DNA from: Pseudomonadota bacterium
GTDB lineage: Bacteria; Desulfobacterota; Syntrophia; Syntrophales; UBA5619
NCBI GenBank assembly: GCA_018896355.1
Contig: JAHIMW010000045.1
Location: 1-22,969 of the forward strand
DNA: 22,969 nt
Reading direction: 5' to 3'
Below the pieces are notes generated by a model that was not told where the DNA came from, did no database searches, and was given only the letters and a program-made list of their open reading frames with translations. A program made the translations under genes and the position numbers. The first letter of the stretch is position 1, and each line of letters begins with the position of its first letter. Of this stretch, positions 1-8,382 are shown piece by piece.

Positions 1-2
1 CA

Positions 3-224
3 ACATCCCTTCTTGAACGTGTATTCCGAGAGATCGGGTGTCGTCTAAAAAGAATTGCCTGGGGATGGTCCGATGCAGCAGTGACAAATCTGTCGAAAAT
101 GATCCTGATTAAACAATACGCAAAAGACAAATGGGAACAATTCTGGAAAGAGAAGCTGGGCATCAAAGGCTATTTCAACATTCAGATCCAAACCGTCGAA
201 ATCAACCTTTGCCCCAACTTTTGA
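3..224 (+). CDS. transposase, C-terminal fragment (gene enters from left edge)
   Basis: An open frame enters from the left edge and ends at TGA 222-224, giving 73 residues. It contains TSLLERVFREIGCRLKRI, then a tryptophan-rich segment (AWGWSDAAVTN, KWEQFW). A 'TS-x-LERxxRE' block followed by an aromatic C-terminal tail is what I associate with the end of mutator/IS256-like DDE transposases. The family assignment is from memory of the motif and is uncertain; the catalytic domain lies outside the window. The last 43 bases overlap, in the opposite direction, the 3' end of the minus-strand dehydrogenase/DHH gene. The right end of the insertion sequence is therefore probably within about 200-235. 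The other end cannot be seen, so target-site duplication cannot be checked. Confidence 0.55.
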   Translation, partial: TSLLERVFREIGCRLKRIAWGWSDAAVTNLSKMILIKQYAKDKWEQFWKEKLGIKGYFNIQIQTVEINLCPNF

Positions 225-3200
225 ACGTTACCAAAATATTCGGGCAAGCCTGCTTTCATGAGATCCACCCCGTGCGGGCTGCGAATCCTCACACCCAGGC
301 ACCGGCGTCCCCGGACATCCATAACAACCTGCCCGACAATGATGGGCTTTTCCCACCAATCTCCGCGCTGGGTCAGATGTTCCGAGATCCAATGGTAGAA
401 ATCCAGTTCGTTGTTTTCATTTCCGGCGATGATCGTTGGTGAAGCCACTTCGTCAAGGGTGAAAAAGTGGCTGGCAAACGCCCGACCACGATTTTCCGAC
501 GCGATTCTCTCGACCAGCACTTGTACTCGCTCGTTTAGGATGCGGTAGGCCGCCATGCAACGTTCCCAAACTTCATGCGTTTCAAGTTGATCGGGACGAT
601 CGACCCCCAACAATGCATGAATGGACTGCAAATACCCGCCTGCGCGGGTAATCATCCGCAAGGCCCGGGCCGCCTCCAGGGTACGGTCCGCATTGAACCG
701 GCTATAAAATAATCGCCATTCGCTGGTGGTTTCAATGGCCGCATCCAGACAGCAGCCTACGGCCGCCTGCCAGGCGATCTGATTTAACACCTGTTCATCG
801 CGGATCAGCAGCGCAGCGATTTCTTTCAGGATCATTGCGGTGGGAAATTGGTCGGCGGGCACAATGGATTTTAGCGTCTGTGGAGAGATATGCAAAATAC
901 CCAAAGCCACGGGGTTGAGATTGCGTCCAGTGATAACCTCCGCAGTGGCGCATGGTTCCTGTTCAAGTAGAGGCGCGGGCAGCTCATGATTGTTGACCAG
1001 TGTCACCCGGCATCGCTCTGCCACCCGGGCAACGTAGGTCCGTCCCGGTTCATCGATGGGAAATGCACGGTCCAACGCAAAGACATGCCTCACCGGTATG
1101 TCTTTGTCTTGCGTTCGTTGTATGAGGTCCGGCACGATTGGGGAGCGAAACGACTCATTCAAATGGATGATCCGATCCCCCACACCAGGATTCAGGCAGG
1201 TGATCATCCGATGCATGATGGCCGCCGAAGCCACCCCGTCCTCGTCATTGTCGGAAAGAATCAGTACGCGTTCGCCCGCGCAGATGCCTTGGATCCGTTC
1301 CTCCAGTTGAGCGGACAGGGTTTCCAGGTATTCGCGGTAAATGGCCAGATCGTGCATACGTTGCAGGGCCAGAATGTCGGAGGCGGTGGCCAAATCCAGA
1401 TCATAGCGCTCAGTCACGGCCCAGACTTCCTTATAACTGCGTTCAAGCTGCTGATATAAATTGTCTTCCTCAAGTCGGCGGTCCCACACCTGCCCCAAGC
1501 TGTTCTGGAGCATTTCCGACAGGGAGACCAGCAATCCACCGGAACTGGCCAGGTTATCCGGAATGACCTGAATACCGCGCTCCTTGAGGATTTGTTTCGC
1601 ATCTCCTGACACGGCAGCGCCCGTCAATTCGCAAATCACCTTGACCCGAATTTCGCCGACGTTGTCCCCGCGGATGGACGCGGGAATAGCCGTGAGAACC
1701 AGGATATCAGCTGTGACCTTCTTGAGCTCTGCGGGATCCGGATGATAGACCAGGGCGGCATGCTGTTTTGAAGAGAGCATGCGGATCACCGGGCTGGCCA
1801 GAATGGTATCAAACCGTTTGCCGGAGTTTTTATGCGCGATTATCGCGGCCAGCTCCTGCCGGGGAAAGCCGTCTCGACAGATGACCGCCCCCCGGCTGTC
1901 GCTGACGGCCACAATCGTGGCGCCTTTTAGCACCATGAGGTTGGCCACATTCTTCCCGGCGTTGCCCAATCCCTCTATGGCCACCGTCATGCCCTCCAAA
2001 GGCTTTGCTTTGCCGGTGAATTTTTTCAAAAGGATTTCGACCGCCATTATGGCTCCTTGGGCCATCGCTTCCGATCTCAGTTCAGAGCCGCAGACATCCA
2101 CGGGCTTGCGGGTAACCACGCCGAGTTTAGGGGTCGCACACTCGTAGGCGAGGGGCAGGGTGAAAAACACAATTCTATTCACGGTCGGTACTACTTCTCC
2201 TGTGGTGGTGATGGCTTGAATCGCACGCTCCAGCACTTCCGCCCGAGCCTGCCGATAGAGATCGGGCATGCGCGCTGTCACCCGGTCCCTCGCTTCGCAC
2301 AGCAGGTTGACCACGCTCCAAAATTTCTCTTTGAGCTCCTCCCGGTTGCTGCCGGGTAATGGCATGTGTGCCGCCAGCGCTTCCTGCTCTTCCGCTGAGA
2401 GTAGTAGATAACGGTCGAACCAGCCCACCGGCAGCGCTTGTCCGGGCGGCATCAGGTGGGCCAGCGCACGATCCATCATGATCCACTGGTTATCCAGCAG
2501 GGTCGTCAGGTAAAGAGCCAACACGCTCGGCTCGCCGCATTCATCCAGGCAGTGTGTGGACAGTGCGACAGACAGCGCACGTAAAAACGGCTCCCGGTGA
2601 TGATAGAGCTTGTCCTCTTTTCGCTGGCGTTCACCGGTCCCGAATAACAATTCCATCAACGCCTGATATTGCGCGGGTGTTGGGGATCCCTGGCTGGGCA
2701 AAGCATGGAGGAGGTACCGGAGTTGCTCCCGTGACTCCGGCAGCATGATTTCATGTTCCATTTGCATTTTTGCGGCAGCCCTGGCCAAAGCGCACGCGGT
2801 TGGCGAGTAACTTTTGCGCTCCAGTATCTCTCGCAGGCGTGCCGTCATATCTTCGTCTCCGATGATGATAACGGGATCGCTGGTGAGCAAGGTTCTCAGA
2901 TGCCCTTCGACCACATTTGTGGCAAGTTGTAGGCCGAGCCGGGCGGTGAGAGTGGTGTTGGTTTCGGCGGCATGAACGATTTTGTCACACGCGATACGTT
3001 GGGCGCGCGTAAGCATTTCTGCAGCGCTGTTCATCATCCACTCAATCAACTCCTTGTCTTCCTTCGCATGCTCCTCCCCACCTTTGAGAAGGGATTTCAA
3101 CCAGTAACGCCCGCTGGCCTCATCAAATTCCCGCGCCGCACACAACATTAAACCTTCGCTGCCGGCGAAGGGCGCACCTGTCGCCTGGCTTTTTAAACTC

Positions 3201-3718
3201 ATGCTCAGGCTTTCACCCGTCATAAATTCGCACATGGCCTGCTTGACCAATGCCTCTGCTTCGACCGCCTTGGTCCAGCGGGCCATGCCTGGCGGCGGAA
3301 CCACCTCCACCATGCCGGGTTCCGATTCCTGAAAGTGACTCTCTTGCCCCAAAAGATCCTGCGGGAAAACGAGTTTTAACGCCCCCTTGCCCACCCGGCC
3401 CTGGATCAGGTGATGCGTCTCGACCAGGATGAAGCTGCTTTTGCCTCCGATACCGGGTTCGTCTGCTTCCCCCTCAAAAATGCTGTGCCGGCTAAAAATG
3501 CGAAACAGATCATCCCGCGTCAGGTGCAGGTAATGGGCTGCCACTCGGATGCGCTCCGCAATCAGCTTCAGCAATGCATTGCCCGGTGTCGTGTCGCCCG
3601 TGATAGCGCGAAATCCCAGGCCGTCGTCCCATCGTATTTCAGGGGGCGCACTGCCAGTACGAGGGACGGTTTCTTGCCCATCAACAGGCGGTTCTAAATC
3701 AGGCTTCATTATGAACAA
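182..3718 (-). CDS. degenerate glutamate-dehydrogenase-like protein fused to a DHH phosphoesterase domain, 3' end probably truncated
   Basis: 1178 aa. Residues ~105-190 resemble a Glu/Leu/Phe/Val dehydrogenase dimerisation domain, and ~510-730 its NAD-binding domain (GLGNAG at 583-588, preceded by GVVTRKP). Between them lie ~320 mostly helical residues with no domain I recognise. The active site is broken: the usual PFGGGKGG reads PFAGSEG (183-189), so Glu188 replaces the catalytic Lys, and the usual PAPDV region reads VVPTVNR (509-515) with no Asp. Residues ~815-1160 look like a DHH phosphoesterase: DNDEDG at 823-828 (all three Asp kept), a later LDR, NNH at 909-911 in place of DHH, and Asp992 in GCCLDA. 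The protein stops just after RIRSPHGVDL, where a DHHA1 domain should continue to its glycine/histidine motif, inside transposase DNA. The start is TTG 3718, 5 nt after GGGAG; ATG 3709 is an alternative. It lies 27 bp behind the intact dehydrogenase, so the two are probably co-transcribed. A regulatory or allosteric role is inference. Confidence 0.75.
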   Translation of the reverse strand: MFIMKPDLEPPVDGQETVPRTGSAPPEIRWDDGLGFRAITGDTTPGNALLKLIAERIRVAAHYLHLTRDDLFRIFSRHSIFEGEADEPGIGGKSSFILVETHHLIQGRVGKGALKLVFPQDLLGQESHFQESEPGMVEVVPPPGMARWTKAVEAEALVKQAMCEFMTGESLSMSLKSQATGAPFAGSEGLMLCAAREFDEASGRYWLKSLLKGGEEHAKEDKELIEWMMNSAAEMLTRAQRIACDKIVHAAETNTTLTARLGLQLATNVVEGHLRTLLTSDPVIIIGDEDMTARLREILERKSYSPTACALARAAAKMQMEHEIMLPESREQLRYLLHALPSQGSPTPAQYQALMELLFGTGERQRKEDKLYHHREPFLRALSVALSTHCLDECGEPSVLALYLTTLLDNQWIMMDRALAHLMPPGQALPVGWFDRYLLLSAEEQEALAAHMPLPGSNREELKEKFWSVVNLLCEARDRVTARMPDLYRQARAEVLERAIQAITTTGEVVPTVNRIVFFTLPLAYECATPKLGVVTRKPVDVCGSELRSEAMAQGAIMAVEILLKKFTGKAKPLEGMTVAIEGLGNAGKNVANLMVLKGATIVAVSDSRGAVICRDGFPRQELAAIIAHKNSGKRFDTILASPVIRMLSSKQHAALVYHPDPAELKKVTADILVLTAIPASIRGDNVGEIRVKVICELTGAAVSGDAKQILKERGIQVIPDNLASSGGLLVSLSEMLQNSLGQVWDRRLEEDNLYQQLERSYKEVWAVTERYDLDLATASDILALQRMHDLAIYREYLETLSAQLEERIQGICAGERVLILSDNDEDGVASAAIMHRMITCLNPGVGDRIIHLNESFRSPIVPDLIQRTQDKDIPVRHVFALDRAFPIDEPGRTYVARVAERCRVTLVNNHELPAPLLEQEPCATAEVITGRNLNPVALGILHISPQTLKSIVPADQFPTAMILKEIAALLIRDEQVLNQIAWQAAVGCCLDAAIETTSEWRLFYSRFNADRTLEAARALRMITRAGGYLQSIHALLGVDRPDQLETHEVWERCMAAYRILNERVQVLVERIASENRGRAFASHFFTLDEVASPTIIAGNENNELDFYHWISEHLTQRGDWWEKPIIVGQVVMDVRGRRCLGVRIRSPHGVDLMKAGLPEYFGNVQKLGQRLISTVWI

Positions 3719-3745
3719 TAGTGCTCCCTATAGAGAAAATCGAAT

Positions 3746-6619
3746 TTACAGTCCTTCTTCTACCCATTTCGCCAGTGCTGCCGCGCCGGCATCAATCAGG
3801 CTTGCCTCGGGATGGCGCAGGCAGCGCGCCAGATGGCGGCGGGTCTCGGGTTTCAGTCCGGCGATGAAATCTCGTCGGTCGGATTTCGGCGTGCGCAGCA
3901 GCTCCGCGGCCATGACTCGCAGGATGGCGGAAGCGTAACCGGCCGACTTGAGCGAAACGCCGCCTCGTGCGGCCTCTTCGTAGTCCTCGTTCACGGCGGC
4001 AATCATGATGTCGCGCAGTACAGTGTTCCATGCCTCCGTCACCACCGGGGACTCGGGTTCCCGCAGAATGGCGAGGATCCGGGGACGGAATTCGGGCATT
4101 ACGAAACGGGTCAGATCCTCAACCTTAAACGGTTCGCCCCGGATCGTCTCGGCTTCGTAGCGGCGCCGTTCCGCCAGGTTCCGGAGCCACTCGAAATAAG
4201 AGGCGATCACACCGCCGCCGTTGGCCAGAAAATCATACAGGACGGTCACACCGCGCTGGTGGAGAATCTTCTCGGCCTTAGTCGTGTTGGGACCGTTCGC
4301 GCCACAGACCACCAGCACCGCGCGGACCTTCTCGGCGTTGGCCGCACTGATTGCGTTCTCCAGAGCCGCGGGGACCAGGATGTCGCAATCGAGTTCCAGA
4401 ATGGCCTTGCCTTCCTCGGCCCCGAGAATCCGCTGTTCGACGCCCGTTTCACAGCAGAACACGGAACCGGTGCTCCGGGCCGCGCGGAGCAGCTCGCCCG
4501 GATCGAGACGGCCGATCAGGGCGCCGTCCCGGTCTGCCACGGCCGCAAAGATCACAGGATACCGGGCCATTTCCCCGATAAAGGAGCCGCCGACCTTGCC
4601 GGACCCCTGCACCACGATCCTTTTGTCTCGGAGCAGCTTCGGGAACACCTCGTAGTCGAGCGCCCGCCAGGCTTCATCCGAGATCGGTCCCACACCGTCC
4701 TCATGATTTGCTGCGGACAGCAGGGCCGCCTCGTTCACTTCGGCCAGGCTCTCCAGGAGAAGCCGCTCCACGGCCGTCGGCTCCTCGACCGGCTTCCAGC
4801 GACCGTCCAGATAGAGACGGGTCACTGCGGCAAGCAAGGCGCACCGCAAGCCACGTCCGGTAGCACCACCCCGGGCCTGGATCCCCATGCGCGGCTTTCC
4901 CGTAATCTGGGGTGCGACCACTCGTTCGAGATAGCCCTCATTCATCGCCAGCGCGCGAAGGATACGCTCGTCGTGCCAGTCCACGTCGAAGTTTCCGTTC
5001 AGGATGGCGCGGGCGTCGGTAAGAGTGAGCACCTTATTGCCGAGAAATGCGACGTTTTTCTTCAGTCCGTAAGCGATCATGGCCAGATCGTGCAGGGCCG
5101 ACTTGAATCCCTCGAAGAGCAGGCCAATCTCCTGCGGACCGCAGCCCACGTCACCTGCCGGGACGTCGAGGGTCGGGCCAGTCACCAGGAAGAGCGAGCG
5201 TCCAAAGTTGGTGATGGTTTCGGAGTAATCAAGACGGGCGTCAACAAAGTCGCGCGGGTTGAGCTTGAGACCACCCTTTCCACCGCCGAACGGTACCTTC
5301 GAACGGGCGCATTTCCAGGTCATCATGAAAGCGAGGGCTGCCACCTCGGAGAACTCGACGATCGGATCGATCCGCAGACCTCCCTTGACCGTCCCGCGGG
5401 CGGAGTTGTGCCGCGTCCGGAAGCCCTCTGTGACCGTGATTTGCTGGCCGCGCTTGGTGTCCACCCAGAACTCCTCGAAGGCGTCGAACCCGAGCAGGCG
5501 CCGCATGATGTGTGGGTTGTCCGACACGCCAAGAGAATCAGTCGCCTCCAGGAAATCGCTCAGTGCGTTGAGGAGGAAGTTCCCGAATTCTGCCGTGTTC
5601 CGGGTGTCGGCGTTGACGTCGGTGTAAGCTCGGAGACGCGCGAGCAGGTCGGAGATCTGATCCGGGGAGATATCGCGCCGGCTCAGGCCGCGCAGGATCG
5701 ATTCGAGGTCGGCGAGAAGTCGGCCGTTCTCCGCCGCGCTTCCTCCTCGCTTACACATCCTGGCCAAGACCTTTTCCAGAGGGGTGACGTCCACACAAGG
5801 ATCAAGATAGAAGGTCATGATCCCCACGGCCGCCCCGCCGCCCCGGGGGGGCGTGAACCGGTCGTAGTAGGAACGGTTCATGTTGATGTCGAGGCCGCGC
5901 AGCACCTCGAACAACTCCAAGATGAAGTCGATGTCGGGTTCCTCGACGCCGAGGTGGAAGCGGGTCTCACTCGAAGAGAGCCGTTCGCACACCTCGCCCT
6001 TTTCTCCCTCTGTGCTCTCCCTGCCGACATAGAACCCCCCGCCGGCGTGAACATTCTCGAAAATGAGGCTATGCCGGAAGATGCGGCGGGGGACGGCAAA
6101 GCTGTTGACCTCTTCGTTGAGGTAATTCACTGGCAGAGCGGCGATGAATTCCTCGACGCGGCGATGGCCAAGGGCAGCGGCCCGCTGGCGGAGCTCGGCC
6201 AGGAGCCATGCCGCAGCGGCTTCCTCATCCCGGCTCATGGGAATCCGTTCCGCGCCGGCCTTTTCGATGGTGATCATCCGGATTCCCGAACGGGTCTTCA
6301 TTGAATCGTAGGAAACGACGTCGATCTGGCGGTTCTGGCCCAGAATGGTCTTGAGCTTTCCGGGAAAATCGCGGCCCACGTTCAGGAAATAGGTGATCTT
6401 TTTGCCGTCGAGGCTGGTGTGCGTAAGGTATTCATCCTTGGCGGAGAGGAGCTGGCTTACGATGAACAGGTCACTCGCCACGTCCTCGGCGCGGTTCGAG
6501 TGGAAATACCAATTCGGCAGGAAATCATGTTCGAAAAAGGTGTCGATGATCTTGCCGACCGTGTTGGGTTCCATCCGGTAGAGGTCTTCCAGCAGGTGGC
6601 GGACTTCTTTTTTTTCCAT
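3746..6619 (-). CDS. large NAD(P)-dependent glutamate dehydrogenase-type enzyme (957 aa)
   Basis: The family oxidatively deaminates glutamate to 2-oxoglutarate and ammonia, or runs the reverse, in the cytosol. The N-terminal ~370 residues are a long extension of the kind found in large GDHs, possibly ACT-like. The catalytic domain follows: GTVKGGLRIDP (Lys412), MTWK (Lys436), PFGGGKGG (Lys448) and VPAGDVG (Asp490). These match the substrate-binding lysines, catalytic lysine and catalytic aspartate of Glu/Leu/Phe/Val dehydrogenases. The NAD domain has GSGKVGG at 672-678, and VLYDFLANGGGV follows. The length lies between ordinary hexameric GDH (~420-450 aa) and the ~1600-aa NAD-GDH; I take it as a GDH115-like large form. 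Start ATG 6619 has GGGA about 7 nt upstream. Base composition is visibly more GC-rich than in the lnt or ybeY regions. Glutamate is the likeliest substrate, but leucine or another amino acid is not excluded. Confidence 0.85.
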   Translation of the reverse strand: MEKKEVRHLLEDLYRMEPNTVGKIIDTFFEHDFLPNWYFHSNRAEDVASDLFIVSQLLSAKDEYLTHTSLDGKKITYFLNVGRDFPGKLKTILGQNRQIDVVSYDSMKTRSGIRMITIEKAGAERIPMSRDEEAAAAWLLAELRQRAAALGHRRVEEFIAALPVNYLNEEVNSFAVPRRIFRHSLIFENVHAGGGFYVGRESTEGEKGEVCERLSSSETRFHLGVEEPDIDFILELFEVLRGLDINMNRSYYDRFTPPRGGGAAVGIMTFYLDPCVDVTPLEKVLARMCKRGGSAAENGRLLADLESILRGLSRRDISPDQISDLLARLRAYTDVNADTRNTAEFGNFLLNALSDFLEATDSLGVSDNPHIMRRLLGFDAFEEFWVDTKRGQQITVTEGFRTRHNSARGTVKGGLRIDPIVEFSEVAALAFMMTWKCARSKVPFGGGKGGLKLNPRDFVDARLDYSETITNFGRSLFLVTGPTLDVPAGDVGCGPQEIGLLFEGFKSALHDLAMIAYGLKKNVAFLGNKVLTLTDARAILNGNFDVDWHDERILRALAMNEGYLERVVAPQITGKPRMGIQARGGATGRGLRCALLAAVTRLYLDGRWKPVEEPTAVERLLLESLAEVNEAALLSAANHEDGVGPISDEAWRALDYEVFPKLLRDKRIVVQGSGKVGGSFIGEMARYPVIFAAVADRDGALIGRLDPGELLRAARSTGSVFCCETGVEQRILGAEEGKAILELDCDILVPAALENAISAANAEKVRAVLVVCGANGPNTTKAEKILHQRGVTVLYDFLANGGGVIASYFEWLRNLAERRRYEAETIRGEPFKVEDLTRFVMPEFRPRILAILREPESPVVTEAWNTVLRDIMIAAVNEDYEEAARGGVSLKSAGYASAILRVMAAELLRTPKSDRRDFIAGLKPETRRHLARCLRHPEASLIDAGAAALAKWVEEGL

Positions 6620-7049
6620 TCGCGTTCCCGCCTGCTGCGGGCTTCGGTCGTCTGGATTTCCGGTTGCATGGTTTCCCGAAAAGAATTGAATTGAGTGTTT
6701 AGGTTTCTTCCGATACTGCAGATATGAGGTTGGTTTCTCCTTTTACCTGAGGTTTCCCGGCGACGCCACGGGATTTTAAGTATTACCGCTTGTACTCTCG
6801 CATAATTCTCAAAATCCGTCCATCATTGAGTTCAGGAAGCTATACGCACCCCCGCCCATCCGAAATATCCCTCTCCCCAAACTGCACGTTACGACCAGTT
6901 ATCACCAAAATCTCAGAAAAGTCCAATGGATTGTTTTCCCGAATTTGAGGGCTCCAGTTTCAGGCGCGGCGGGTATGGGGATGGACACCGTGGGGAGACC
7001 GGCGTGGCGTGAGGGTAGGAACCCTAAACCTTCGCCGGGGAAAACCTCA
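6620..7049. other. 430-bp gap, no gene recognised
   Basis: This lies between the XRE gene and the dehydrogenase operon, both on the minus strand. I see no convincing ORF, no U-tailed hairpin and no well-spaced sigma70 promoter. The best -35/-10 pair on the minus strand, TTGAGA and TAATAC near 6780-6810, is 21 bp apart, which is too far. A small inverted repeat AGGGT/ACCCT sits at about 7013-7026. The right half (about 6850-7040) differs in composition from the left and may be an old repeat or gene remnant. The dehydrogenase promoter presumably lies in the left part. Confidence 0.4.
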
Positions 7050-7406
7050 TCATCGCAGCGGATGGAGTATACGGAGGAGCGTCAATACATTCTGAAGCTT
7101 TTCAACGGATAGGGTGCTGACAATCTGTTTGATGCGGCGTTGTAGCTCATTCAAATCTGATATCTCCTGCTCGAATCGAAGGATTTCAGGAAGGTCAACG
7201 TCTAAAGCTCTCGAGATTTTGACCAGCACCTTGAATGATGGGTTCATGTTGCCCCGTTCAATCTCTCCGATGAATTTGTAATCGACGTCCGCCTGATGAC
7301 CAAGTTCCTGCTGGGTCAATCCCTTGGTGGTTCTCAGGGTGCGGATGCGGCGACCAAGGAGCACGCTGTCGGGATCTTTTACTTCATTGTCCTTCCCCAC
7401 AATCAC
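7050..7406 (-). CDS. small XRE-family helix-turn-helix regulator
   Basis: 118 aa. Residues ~15-75 form a Cro/CI-type HTH: LGRRIRTLRTTKGLTQQELG, then DYKFIGEIERGNMNPS and LVKISRALDVDLPEIL. This is the standard five-helix XRE fold with recognition helix at YKFIGEIERG. The ~40-residue C-terminal tail (QRRIKQIVSTLSVEKLQNVLTLL, about 23 residues, helical) may mediate dimerisation. The only starts in frame are GTG 7406 and GTG 7400, with no good Shine-Dalgarno; the start is therefore uncertain. It lies 83 bp downstream of the Fic gene on the same strand, suggesting a two-gene unit in which this protein represses or autoregulates. That link is inferred from position only. Confidence 0.8.
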   Translation of the reverse strand: MIVGKDNEVKDPDSVLLGRRIRTLRTTKGLTQQELGHQADVDYKFIGEIERGNMNPSFKVLVKISRALDVDLPEILRFEQEISDLNELQRRIKQIVSTLSVEKLQNVLTLLRILHPLR

Positions 7407-7423
7407 CCCATGTTGTTCGTTGA

Positions 7424-7468
7424 AGGGGAAGCCATTGGGATGTTTCCGGTTTTCGGGCGGCTTCCCCT
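7424..7468 (-). repeat. inverted repeat between fic and the XRE gene
   Basis: Perfect 10-bp arms AGGGGAAGCC (7424-7433) and GGCTTCCCCT (7459-7468) around a 25-nt loop. It lies in the 83-bp spacer between the Fic gene and the XRE gene, 18 nt before the GTG start. As RNA it could form a processing or attenuation hairpin; as DNA it could be an operator for the XRE protein. There is no U-tract, so a simple intrinsic terminator is unlikely. Confidence 0.5.
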
Positions 7469-7489
7469 ATCCCTCTCAATCTTTGTCTT

Positions 7490-8230
7490 TCAGCCCTCCA
7501 ACAGCCGCAGATATTCCTTCGTCGATTCGTAGCAGACTCCGGCGATGAAGGTGATGAACGGCCCGTCATTGCCCTTGTGGGTCTTGTTCAAGGTGTCCAG
7601 GTAGTCCCGCCGAAGGATCGGGGGAATGATCGCCAGAGGATACCCTGCTTGAAGTAGGGCAAGGTTCATGAGCAACCGCGCCGCTCGCCCGTTGCCGTCG
7701 ATGAACGGGTGAATCGTCACCAGCTCCCTGTGGATGATCGCGCAAAATTCTACCGGGTGATGCTTCGCCCTGGCTTCTGACAATCCGGCAATAAACGACT
7801 CCATCAAATCCGGTATTCTCTCCGGCGCCGGCGGGATGAAATCCGTCCCGGTGATGATAACCCGGCGCTTTCGATACTTCCCCGCCTGCTTCGCATCGAT
7901 CCGGTAGTAGAACAGCCGGTGCAGCTCCTTAACGTTCGCCTCTGTGATTTCCTGATTCTTTGCCAACCGGAAAAGCCGGTCATAGGCTTCCGAATGGCCC
8001 AGGGCTTCCAGGTGATCCCGGACGGGCTTTCCCCCGATGGCGATCCCGTCCTCGATGACGATCTTCGTTTCCGTCTCAGTCAACGAGTTTCCTTCCAGGG
8101 CGTTGCTTGAATAGGCCATGCCAATCCGGAAATACTCCCGGACCTGCTTGAGCATGTGCGCGTCAAGTGGCCTGCGGGCGTCAATCTTTGCCTTCAGTGC
8201 GTCGATCTTCTTCAATACGGGTGTTGTCAT
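7490..8230 (-). CDS. Fic-family (filamentation induced by cAMP) nucleotidyltransferase
   Basis: 246 aa, typical size for a single-domain Fic protein with an N-terminal inhibitory helix. The core motif HPFIDGNGRAAR at 174-185 matches the family signature HPFx(D/E)GNGRxxR; His174 is the expected catalytic base. SNALEG at 42-47 matches the (S/T)xxxE(G/N) inhibitory motif, with Glu46 predicted to block ATP gamma-phosphate placement, which makes this a class II-type Fic. The family usually transfers AMP to hydroxyls on target proteins; the target here is unknown. Start ATG 8230 has an AAGGG-type ribosome site. A well-formed promoter lies directly upstream (8263-8291), and a small XRE regulator follows. 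It may act as a toxin-like or housekeeping AMPylator; the sequence alone does not decide. Confidence 0.9.
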   Translation of the reverse strand: MTTPVLKKIDALKAKIDARRPLDAHMLKQVREYFRIGMAYSSNALEGNSLTETETKIVIEDGIAIGGKPVRDHLEALGHSEAYDRLFRLAKNQEITEANVKELHRLFYYRIDAKQAGKYRKRRVIITGTDFIPPAPERIPDLMESFIAGLSEARAKHHPVEFCAIIHRELVTIHPFIDGNGRAARLLMNLALLQAGYPLAIIPPILRRDYLDTLNKTHKGNDGPFITFIAGVCYESTKEYLRLLEG

Positions 8231-8262
8231 GTCTTTCCCTTCGCCTCTCCGTCATCGGCCTT

Positions 8263-8291
8263 ACTGTATTGCAAACGGGTTACATCGTCAA
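8263..8291 (-). promoter_or_regulatory. sigma70-type promoter for fic
   Basis: Reading the minus strand: TTGACG (8291-8286), a 17-bp spacer, and TACAGT (8268-8263). The -35 matches consensus at 5 of 6, the -10 at 4 of 6, and the spacing is ideal. The predicted start near 8256 leaves a ~25-nt leader before ATG 8230. It is back to back with the lnt promoter about 40 bp away. Confidence 0.6.
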
Positions 8292-8329
8292 GGTTCAATT
8301 TTCAGCCTGCCCCCACCAGATATTCTGTC

Positions 8330-8358
8330 TTGATTCTTTTCATGGTTCCGCCTATAAT
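8330..8358 (+). promoter_or_regulatory. sigma70-type promoter for lnt-prfB
   Basis: TTGATT (8330-8335), a 17-bp spacer and a perfect TATAAT (8353-8358). Transcription would start near 8365, giving a leader of about 100 nt to TTG 8467, or about 147 nt to ATG 8512. This is one of the two best promoters in the window. Confidence 0.7.
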
Positions 8359-8382
8359 CGCGCTCCATGATAGAAATCGCTG

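Noticed and set aside
3812..6304. 830-codon open frame on the + strand
   Set aside because: It is fully antisense to the intact dehydrogenase, whose catalytic motifs are unmistakable. Long antisense frames are expected in GC-rich genes, and the product shows no family motifs.
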